Position numbers and translations under genes: made by a program
Notes under the pieces: generated by a model
Seen by the model: only the letters and a program-made list of their open reading frames with translations
What the model was told of the DNA's origin: nothing
Database searches by the model: none
Origin: Mycolicibacterium wolinskyi
Lineage (GTDB): Bacteria > Actinomycetota > Actinomycetes > Mycobacteriales > Mycobacteriaceae
Assembly: GCF_002101965.1 (NCBI RefSeq)
Contig: NZ_LQQA01000015.1
Span: forward strand, 1-64,000
Direction of reading: 5' to 3'
DNA: 64,000 nucleotides
Shown here: piece after piece, positions 54,727 to 61,364 of the stretch
Layout: every line of letters begins with the position of its first letter
Position numbering within the stretch: the first letter of the stretch is position 1

Positions 54727-55668
54727 CTAGTAAGCCCACATCCAGTCACGCCCGATGCGAGACTCTCGACGAACGATCTCTGCAATCTGTGGAGTCGTTA
54801 CTTCAGCAAGGTTGAACCTGCCGAACGACAGACCACCACTCGTGGGATAGGTGTTGGTAATCCTTAACCCATCCGCCAGCGGTTGGAGCGTCGGATCATT
54901 GATAGCCAACTTAGACCACAGTGACCCGATGAAGTGAGTGAGAGGCGATAGCGGCTGCGGGTCGTCATACTTGTGCCGCATACCCGAGAGGACAAAGGCT
55001 TCCGTGCCAATCAGTTGGTGCACGAGCTGATCCGAATTCTTCAAGAGCTTCTCGGGTATTACGGACGTTGACCGACTCCAGTATCCGAGGTCTGCGATAC
55101 ACAGCATGTCCAGGCCTTCACGTGGAGCGTTCACCTTGTCGCGATCGCGCTCATTTAATAGATTCTTGATCTTCTCTTTCGGGTCGGGTGCGCTCTTCCA
55201 TTCATGTGATTCGCCCAGTAGCCCGAAAAACACAGGCGGCGCTAAATGATGACGGACCGTCTGATCGCGTACCTTCATTCCGCGTCGGAGGACCATGCCA
55301 TCCTCGTAAGCTTCATCGAGAGCTTTCCGGGTGATCGTGCGCTTGACGCTGAATGCCGCCGCTAGACCTGAGGCAAGGACGCTGGCTTTCTTCCGTAGGC
55401 CGCTCGGGTAGTGCGGGTAATAGACGACGAGATCCTGCTCCTTCGTGACCGCAGGTCCATCCTCGGTTTCGAGAAGTATGTATTTGCGCTTGCCGATCTC
55501 ATATTGCGGCGGCAGCCAGTCGGCCAAGACTTCCTCCCAACGCGACTCGACTCGATGGCCTGCCTGCTGAATGTTTTTCGGCTGGCGAGCGAGGTCCTGC
55601 TCACGTTCGTACGACTCCACGATGGAGTTGTTCACGTCTTCAAGCCACTGATGATGCTCGTGATCCAT
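54727..55668 (-). CDS. DUF6602-like nuclease-fold protein
   Basis: The 313-residue protein has the DUF6602 plan: 'GHRVESRWEEVLADWLPPQYEIGKRKYIL', then 'VTKEQDLVVYYPHYP' (Asp79) and 'ASGLAAAFSVKRTI' (Lys109). This is a PD-(D/E)xK-like arrangement, but the position of the second acid is Ser107 (S-V-K), so catalysis may be altered or lost. The ATG at 55668 is leaderless: TACGAT ends 6 nt upstream. 54495-54726, between it and the membrane protein gene, holds no supported gene. Confidence 0.55.
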   Translation of the reverse strand: MDHEHHQWLEDVNNSIVESYEREQDLARQPKNIQQAGHRVESRWEEVLADWLPPQYEIGKRKYILLETEDGPAVTKEQDLVVYYPHYPSGLRKKASVLASGLAAAFSVKRTITRKALDEAYEDGMVLRRGMKVRDQTVRHHLAPPVFFGLLGESHEWKSAPDPKEKIKNLLNERDRDKVNAPREGLDMLCIADLGYWSRSTSVIPEKLLKNSDQLVHQLIGTEAFVLSGMRHKYDDPQPLSPLTHFIGSLWSKLAINDPTLQPLADGLRITNTYPTSGGLSFGRFNLAEVTTPQIAEIVRRESRIGRDWMWAY

Positions 55669-56563
55669 CGGGCGATCGTAATTAGCAGTGCCGACAATCA
55701 CTGATACAGACCAGTCCGAATTGAGCTCTTCGTGTAGCGGCCCAGCCTATGCTTCGCCCCTGCCTCGGCGTATGGCAAGTGAGACGTTCCGGCAGTAGCA
55801 GCGCGACCAGCGCATGGCCCCGTACATCGTTCCGATTAACCAGTTTGTCTCGGCGCTTCAAGACCCAGCTCAAGGTCGGCGGCTGCCGGAAGGTTATCCT
55901 GGCGCACGCCGGAACCGATGCGCTTGTGATCTAGGTGCTGGGCGATCCCGGGGCGGGGCCTCCCGAGACTCAGGGCTGGACGGGTTCAGGTACGCGCGTC
56001 GATAACGATGATCCGACGGCGCGGCGGCAGCTCGAACTGTTTGAGTAGTCCGGCACCTCGCTCCGCTGTGTTCTTCCCTTAACACCTACCCGTGGTACAT
56101 CAACCGCGCGCCCAATGCAGCCGAGCGCGCTGCCGGTGGTGCGGTTGCTCAAGTTGGTCGAGCTGGCCCAGGACTGCCGCGTTGTGCTAGTGCAGGGCAA
56201 AGGCTGCCGATGTTGGCCACGGATCCTCAAGCCCAACCCAGGCTGAGCGCGATCGAAGGATCGAGGCAGCGGTCAGTATTCATCCCGGCCGGCGGGCACT
56301 GTGGGCCTCGTTGCCTGGGCCAACCGCCGTGCTGACTGCATGTGGCGTCTGTGCGGGGTGCCTGCCCTCCACAGGTTATGTAGCAATGAGCGCCGACCGC
56401 ACTCCCTACGCACCCACCGCAGGGGTGTGAACGGTTTTGTGAAGGAAACGTGGCTGAACTCCTGAGATCGGGCCGTATCAGGTGAGACGGGTGAGAACCA
56501 CGAACCGGCATCGACTTGCGGATACGAGAAGCTGAAGCGGCATGAGACAGCCACCGGCTAGGG
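55669..56563. other. Right end of the island, no supported gene
   Basis: About 890 nt between the DUF6602-like gene and the right repeat. Only short frames without ribosome binding sites or family patterns are seen. An integrase would usually be found here; I see no remnant of its catalytic R...HxxR...Y motifs. Confidence 0.5.
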
Positions 56564-56656
56564 TCATAACCCAGAGGTCGCAGGTTCGAATCCTGTCCCC
56601 GCTACTAGCGAGAATGGCCCTCGGACGAAAGTCCGGGGGCCATTTTCCATGGGCTG
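56564..56656 (+). repeat. Right attachment repeat (attR-like), 93 bp
   Basis: This copy holds the 3' half of tRNA-fMet from the anticodon onwards, the terminator and the following bases. The sequence to its left does not continue the tRNA. It differs from the left copy at two positions, one of which is a stem mismatch in the terminator. Confidence 0.9.
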
Positions 56657-56735
56657 CGTACTCAACTCAGCGTGGGCGTACGCGCGACGCGCATAGAACC
56701 GCGTTGAGCCACAGGCCTATTCATCGGCACAAGAG

Positions 56736-57713
56736 CTACCGCGCCATCTCAAGCATGCCCGCGTCGAGGCTGACTCGCGGTTGGTACCCGAGATCTGCAC
56801 GCGCTGCGCTGATGTCGTAGATGCGGTCGCGGCCCATGGTGGCGATGAGCCAGTTGGTGAGCGGCGGTGGCGTGCGTCGGCGGAGAAGGCGGGCAGTGCC
56901 GTCCATGATTGCTGCGAGCGGCGCGGCGATCGCGAGTGGGATGCTGCGGCTGCCGGCGATGTCGACGCCTTGCGTGTCGAGGAGTGCGGTGAAGAAGTCG
57001 CGGACCGGCATCGGGTTGCCGTCGGTGATGTAGTAGACGCCACCGTCGCGACCGCGCGTGAGCGACAGCACGACGGTGTCGGCGAGGTTGTCGACGTGGA
57101 CGTAGTCCATGAGATGGCGGCCACCGTCGATCCACATCCATTGCCCTTTCTTGGCGGCCTCGACCGCGTCGGCGATCGTGGTGAGCCCCGAACCCCAGAT
57201 GAAGGGCGGGCGCAGGATCACCAGGCTCATGCCCGGTGTAGTGACGCTGCGTAATGCGTTCTCGGTGGCGAGTTTGACGCGGCTGTAGGCGATGTTGGGT
57301 GTGCCGTTGTCGGTGTTCTCGTCGACCACGGTGGCGCGTTGGCTGCCGATGGAGACGCCCGCGGCGCTGATGAGTACGAACCGGGACACTCCGGCCTGTG
57401 CGGCCGCGGCGTGCAAGGCGACGGTCGGTTCGTGGTTGTCGGTGCGGAAACCGTCATCGGGCCCCCAGAACTCCATGCGGGCCGCGGCATGCACGACGGC
57501 CTCGACATCTCGCAAGCGATCGAGCCAAACCGCCGGGCTGCGACCGGACAGTTCGGCCAGGTCACCGCGTACGGGCTCGGCACCCGCATCGGTCACCGTC
57601 CGCGCGCTGGCAGTCGATCGGGCCAGCGCCAGGACGGTGTGACCCTCAGCCCGTAACTGGCGGATCACGTGTTGGCCCACGAAGCCGCTTCCGCCGGTCA
57701 GGAAGATACGCAT
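56736..57713 (-). CDS. Extended SDR, NAD-dependent epimerase/3-beta-HSD-like
   Basis: The 325-residue protein has a Rossmann motif GGSGFVG (7-13), 'VVHAAARMEFWGPDD' and the active-site pair Tyr/Lys in 'IAYSRVKLATE'. The later 'LRPPFIWGSG' and 'RHLMDYVHVDNLADTVV' are typical of 3-beta-hydroxysteroid dehydrogenase/epimerase-like SDRs. The ATG at 57713 has GGAG 7 nt upstream. It is divergent from a MarR regulator, with a shared region full of inverted repeats. Substrate unknown. Confidence 0.82.
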   Translation of the reverse strand: MRIFLTGGSGFVGQHVIRQLRAEGHTVLALARSTASARTVTDAGAEPVRGDLAELSGRSPAVWLDRLRDVEAVVHAAARMEFWGPDDGFRTDNHEPTVALHAAAAQAGVSRFVLISAAGVSIGSQRATVVDENTDNGTPNIAYSRVKLATENALRSVTTPGMSLVILRPPFIWGSGLTTIADAVEAAKKGQWMWIDGGRHLMDYVHVDNLADTVVLSLTRGRDGGVYYITDGNPMPVRDFFTALLDTQGVDIAGSRSIPLAIAAPLAAIMDGTARLLRRRTPPPLTNWLIATMGRDRIYDISAARADLGYQPRVSLDAGMLEMAR

Positions 57714-57736
57714 GAAAGACTCCTCATCATCGATGG

Positions 57737-57802
57737 CGATGCATTCGCATAGATGTATCGAAACCAATACATCGATATAGATATATTGACGTGAATGCAT
57801 CG
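57737..57802. promoter_or_regulatory. Nested inverted repeats, MarR operator region
   Basis: An outer pair CGATGCATTC (57737-57746) and GAATGCATCG (57793-57802) encloses an inner pair GATGTAT (57752-57758) and ATACATC (57767-57773). All lie between the divergent SDR and MarR genes. The inner palindrome fits the size of a MarR dimer site. Confidence 0.65.
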
Positions 57803-57835
57803 ACGCGTCAAGACATGCGCGAAGAAAGGTGCGAG

Positions 57836-58282
57836 ATGGCAAAACAAACCGACGGCAAGAACATGGAGCCGTCGGCGGTCGAACTCGCCGACACGTTCGG
57901 CCGGGTCGCGAAGATCCTCGGCCGCAGGTTCGACGAGCGACTGGCCGAGGTCGGCGTGTCCGTCCCGCGGGCACGGGTACTTGCGGAGGTCGTGCGGCTG
58001 GGGCCCATCCGCGTCACCGATGTCGGTGCGGCAGTCGGCATCGCGCAAGGCACGGCCTCGACGCTGCTTGAGGCGCTCGTGCGTGATGGGCTCGTGGCGC
58101 GTTCCGAGGACTCCGCCGATCGGCGCGTAACAAAGATGGTCGCGACTCCGAAAGGCGTGCAGCAGGCAGAGTTATGGCTGCGGGCCTACGAGGCCGCCGC
58201 CGAGGAGTTGTTCGCGCCGCTTCCGCGATCCCGCTGGACCGAACTCGTCGACATCATGTCGCTCCTCAGCAGCCAGGACTGA
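57836..58282 (+). CDS. MarR-family transcriptional regulator
   Basis: The 148-residue protein has the MarR winged helix: 'VSVPRARVLAEVVRLGPIRVTDVGAAVGIAQGTASTLLEALVRDGLVARSEDSADRRVTKMVATPKG', where 'DRR' is the wing. GAAAGG lies 6 nt ahead of the ATG at 57836; GTG at 57791 is an in-frame alternative inside the palindromic region. It probably represses the divergent SDR and may control the downstream efflux pump. Confidence 0.87.
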   Translation: MAKQTDGKNMEPSAVELADTFGRVAKILGRRFDERLAEVGVSVPRARVLAEVVRLGPIRVTDVGAAVGIAQGTASTLLEALVRDGLVARSEDSADRRVTKMVATPKGVQQAELWLRAYEAAAEELFAPLPRSRWTELVDIMSLLSSQD

Positions 58283-58374
58283 GCGCCACTGCGCGAAAAA
58301 CGATTTTCGGCCCCAAGGTTTCACACATACCCTGGGGAGCCGCGCAGACGAAGTCGGGGGAGTAGGGAGAGGTA

Positions 58375-59820
58375 ATGACGACGGGCCCGAGCACGGGGGA
58401 GACGGTGACGTTGCAGCGTCCCCAGCCGAGCGCCAATGTGATCATCGCGCTGCTGGTCGGTTCGGCGTTCGTGATGATCCTCAACGAGACGATCATGAGC
58501 GTCGCGTTGCCTGCCCTGATCGTCGATCTCGACATTGCCGCCAGCACCGCGCAATGGCTGACGAGCGGCTTCCTGCTGACGATGGCCGTGGTGATCCCGA
58601 TGTCGGGCTCGCTGCTGCAACGCTTTCCGGTGCGCGGCATCTACCTGACGTCGATGGGCTTGTTCTGCACCGGCACATTGGTGGCCGCGCTCGCGCCCGG
58701 TTTCGCGGTCCTGCTGGTGGGCCGGATCGTGCAGGCGTGCGGTACCGCCGTGATGGTGCCGTTGCTCATGACGACGGTCATGACGCTGATTCCCGCTGAA
58801 CGGCGTGGGCAGACGATGGGCACCATTTCCATCGTCATCGCCGTCGCGCCGGCAATCGGGCCCACCTTGTCGGGGTTCATCCTCGGTTCGCTCAACTGGC
58901 GCTGGATGTTCTGGATCGTGCTGCCCATCGCGCTTGTGGCGCTGACGGCCGGCCTGACGTGGCTGCGTGTCGACGACGAGAAACAGGAGCCCACACCGAT
59001 CGACGCCGTCTCGGTACCGTTGTCGGCGATTGCCTTCGCGGGCTTGGTGTTCGGGCTCTCGCTGATGGGTGAGTCAAGTCACGGCGAGCAGAGCGTACCC
59101 GCGTGGGTACCGATGACGGTGGGCGCCGTTGCGATGGTTCTGTTCGGCGCGCGGCAGGTGCAGTTGCAGCGACGTGATCGCGCGTTCCTCGACCTGCGCC
59201 CGTTCACCTACCGACGGTTCTCGGTGTCACTGGCGCTCGTGATTCTCGGCTTCATGGGTCTGTTCGGCGCGATCATCATGGTGCCGCTCTATGTCCAGGA
59301 TGTGTTGGGGCAGAGCGCGTTGGCCGCAGGTCTGACGAGCCTGCCGGGCGGTGTGCTGATGGGGTTGGCCGGCCCGATCGTCGGCCGCGCCTATGACCGT
59401 CACGGTGCTCGGCTGCTCGTCGTGCCGGGTTCGGTGCTGTTGTGCGCGTCACTGTGGGGTTTCACGATCCTGTCGGCGGCGTCCCCGATCTGGGAACTGA
59501 TCATCGTGCAGACGATCATGATGGTGGGCCTGTCGATGATGTTCACGCCGTTGATGACCGACGCGCTCGCCGTCCTGCCCGACCGGCTCTACTCGCACGG
59601 CAGCGCCATCCTGACGACGCTGCAACAGGTCGCAGGCGCAGCCGGTACGGCGTTGTTCGTGACGGTCATGACCAAGGCTTCGCAGTCCGGCGGAGCCCCG
59701 GATCTGCCTGGGGTGCATGCGGCTTTCCTGGTCGCGGCGATCATCAGCATCGCGGCCGTCATCGCGGCGTTCTTCACCGCGCCGCGCCCGAGCCCGGCCG
59801 GTGGTACGCCGACCCACTAG
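58375..59820 (+). CDS. MFS efflux transporter, DHA2 (EmrB/QacA) type, 14 helices
   Basis: The 481-residue protein has about 14 transmembrane helices. It starts with the 'ALLVGSAFVMILNETIMSVALPAL' DHA2 N-terminus. 'TAQWLTSGFLLTMAVVIPMSGSLLQRFPVRGIYL' and 'GRIVQACGTAVMVPLLMT' are the usual loop and motif C regions. It would export drugs or lipophilic compounds with H+. The ATG at 58375 has GGGAGAGG upstream. It follows the MarR gene by 92 bp, a usual arrangement for regulated drug pumps. Confidence 0.87.
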   Translation: MTTGPSTGETVTLQRPQPSANVIIALLVGSAFVMILNETIMSVALPALIVDLDIAASTAQWLTSGFLLTMAVVIPMSGSLLQRFPVRGIYLTSMGLFCTGTLVAALAPGFAVLLVGRIVQACGTAVMVPLLMTTVMTLIPAERRGQTMGTISIVIAVAPAIGPTLSGFILGSLNWRWMFWIVLPIALVALTAGLTWLRVDDEKQEPTPIDAVSVPLSAIAFAGLVFGLSLMGESSHGEQSVPAWVPMTVGAVAMVLFGARQVQLQRRDRAFLDLRPFTYRRFSVSLALVILGFMGLFGAIIMVPLYVQDVLGQSALAAGLTSLPGGVLMGLAGPIVGRAYDRHGARLLVVPGSVLLCASLWGFTILSAASPIWELIIVQTIMMVGLSMMFTPLMTDALAVLPDRLYSHGSAILTTLQQVAGAAGTALFVTVMTKASQSGGAPDLPGVHAAFLVAAIISIAAVIAAFFTAPRPSPAGGTPTH

Positions 59821-59832
59821 GAAAGAGGCGTT

Positions 59833-60585
59833 GTGCCCATCGGTTTGATCTCGGCGATCCCGCAGGAACTGGCTCACTTTCGCAGCGTGATGGGCGATGT
59901 CCGCGGTGAGGACATCGCTCACACGCGCTTCGAAACCGGGACGCTCGACGGCTGTGAGATCGTCCTCGCCGAGACGGGTATGGGCAAGGTCAACGCGGCC
60001 GTGGTCACGACCGTTCTGGCGCACCGGTTCGGTTGCCGCACAGTCGTTTTCTCCGGTGTCGCCGGCGGGTTGGATCCGCAGCTGCATGTCGGGGATGTGG
60101 TGATCGCGGACCGGCTCATCCAATACGACGCCGGCCTCATCGAGGACGAGCGGTTGCAGACCTACCAGCCCGGTCACGTGCCGTTCATCAACCCGACCGA
60201 TCGTCTGGGTTACGACGTTGACAGCGCGGTGCTGGAGAAGGTCAAACAGGCGTTGCGTGGCCTTGAGCTGCCGCCGTTGTCGCGGCGTGCCGGCGGGCGC
60301 GGGAGAGCGGCCCAGCTCGTGTACGGCACCGTCCTGTCCGGTGACCAGTACCTGCACAGCGAGCCCACTCGTATACGGCTGCACGATGAATTCGGCGGGC
60401 GCGCAATCGAGATGGAGGGCGGTGCGGTGGCCCAGGTGTGTGAGGCGTTCGGGATCGGTTGGCTGGTGATCCGGGCACTGTCAGACCTCGCCGGCCAGGA
60501 CTCTCAGTTCGAGTTCAACCAGTTCGCGGGTGAGGTGGCCGCCTCGTCGGCGATAGTGCTGCGCACACTGTTACCCGTGCTCTGA
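59833..60585 (+). CDS. 5'-methylthioadenosine/S-adenosylhomocysteine nucleosidase-like
   Basis: The 250-residue protein is of the PNP/UDP phosphorylase fold: '[14 protein letters not shown]', '[16 protein letters not shown]', '[21 protein letters not shown]' and '[13 protein letters not shown]' with the catalytic region 'IRALSDLA'. In MTA/SAH nucleosidases the Asp of this motif is the catalytic acid. It salvages methylthioadenosine or S-adenosylhomocysteine. The GTG at 59833 is preceded by GGAAAGAGG and follows the MFS stop by 12 nt. Convergent with a secreted protein gene. Confidence 0.85.
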   Translation: MPIGLISAIPQELAHFRSVMGDVRGEDIAHTRFETGTLDGCEIVLAETGMGKVNAAVVTTVLAHRFGCRTVVFSGVAGGLDPQLHVGDVVIADRLIQYDAGLIEDERLQTYQPGHVPFINPTDRLGYDVDSAVLEKVKQALRGLELPPLSRRAGGRGRAAQLVYGTVLSGDQYLHSEPTRIRLHDEFGGRAIEMEGGAVAQVCEAFGIGWLVIRALSDLAGQDSQFEFNQFAGEVAASSAIVLRTLLPVL

Positions 60586-60595
60586 TTCTGCCGAC

Positions 60596-61036
60596 TCATC
60601 TCCAGTTCCAGACGGACATGTCGTCCGGCGGGTACTGCTGGCAGATGTCGGTGGTGTTGGCGGCGACGCCCTTGTTGTTGAAGAACAGCTTTGCCCAGTT
60701 GGGCCAGCGCCAGGCCATGCTCTCGTAGAACGCATTGGTGGCCGTGTTCTCGGAGTACTGGCGACGTCCGGCGTAGTCCAGCGAGAAGAACCAATGGATC
60801 CGGTCTCGGGCGCCTTGTTGATCGGCGGCAGGTTTGTTGTTGTAGTCGATCATGTAGCGCTCGTAGTAGACCGGTTCGACGTCGCGCGCGGCCGCCATGA
60901 TCTGCTCGGCCGTGCACGGCGTCTTGAGGATCCGATTCGGAATCGGGTAATCGTCGGTGGCATCGGCCGACGCCACCCCGGGCGCCGCCGAAAGTGCCAC
61001 CACCGCAGCCAGACCCGCGATCAGCCGCTTACCCAC
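60596..61036 (-). CDS. Secreted protein, DUF5078-like
   Basis: The 146-residue protein has an N-terminal signal peptide ('GKRLIAGLAAVVALSAAPGVASADA', cleavage after ASA). The mature part is rich in Trp/Tyr/Asn ('RDVEPVYYERYMIDYNNKP', 'IHWFFSLDYAGRRQYSENTATNAFYESM'). This matches a mycobacterial family I know as DUF5078; the name is from memory. The GTG at 61036 overlaps the preceding gene's stop by 8 nt. It belongs to the mmpL operon and probably acts in the periplasm. Confidence 0.65.
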   Translation of the reverse strand: MGKRLIAGLAAVVALSAAPGVASADATDDYPIPNRILKTPCTAEQIMAAARDVEPVYYERYMIDYNNKPAADQQGARDRIHWFFSLDYAGRRQYSENTATNAFYESMAWRWPNWAKLFFNNKGVAANTTDICQQYPPDDMSVWNWR

Positions 61037-61364
61037 GAGCTGCCAGCTGTTCCAACACCACTCGCTTCTCCGGGCAGTAGTAGTTGACGGCAGTGCCGAG
61101 GAACTGCCACGCCTGCTCCGTGGTGCTGTCCTTGTCGAGTTGATCGGACACGAACTTCGCCGACTCATGGGCGTCGGCGTCGACACCCTGATACATCCGC
61201 TTGCACGTCAACTTCCCGATCCACGCGTTGTAATCCCTCGGCCCGTAGATCCCGTGGGTGTGCAACTCGTTGGCGAAGTCGGTGTCCGGGTCCGCATAGG
61301 CCGGTGCCGACAACGCCAGAGCCGTTGCTGCACAGGCGATCGCCGCTGCCGCAAGACGCTTCAT
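61029..61364 (-). CDS. Secreted DUF732 protein
   Basis: The 111-residue protein has a signal peptide ('KRLAAAAIACAATALALSAPAYA') and a mature DUF732 domain ('DTDFANELHTHGIY...LTCKRM...NYYCPEK'), with the two Cys that usually form a disulfide. DUF732 proteins are mycobacterium-specific and of unknown function. The ATG at 61364 shares a base with the MmpL stop (TGATG) and has AGGAGG upstream, so it is translationally coupled. Confidence 0.85.
   Translation of the reverse strand: MKRLAAAAIACAATALALSAPAYADPDTDFANELHTHGIYGPRDYNAWIGKLTCKRMYQGVDADAHESAKFVSDQLDKDSTTEQAWQFLGTAVNYYCPEKRVVLEQLAARG

Larger units (their letters stand above)
46077..56656. mobile_element. Genomic island integrated at tRNA-fMet, about 10.5 kb
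   Basis: The element is bounded by 93-bp direct repeats, one holding the intact tRNA and the other only its 3' part. Its inner genes look foreign: composition is lower in GC, and they encode nuclease-like and defence-associated families, an IS3 remnant and a decayed gene. Core genes of the flanks resume right outside. No integrase, excisionase or replication gene was recognised, so it is probably immobile now or relied on an integrase supplied in trans. 46170-46434 contains no gene I can support. Confidence 0.85.

Noticed and set aside
56564..56605. A second tRNA gene at the right repeat
   Set aside because: Only the anticodon-to-3' part is present; the D arm and 5' acceptor strand are missing.
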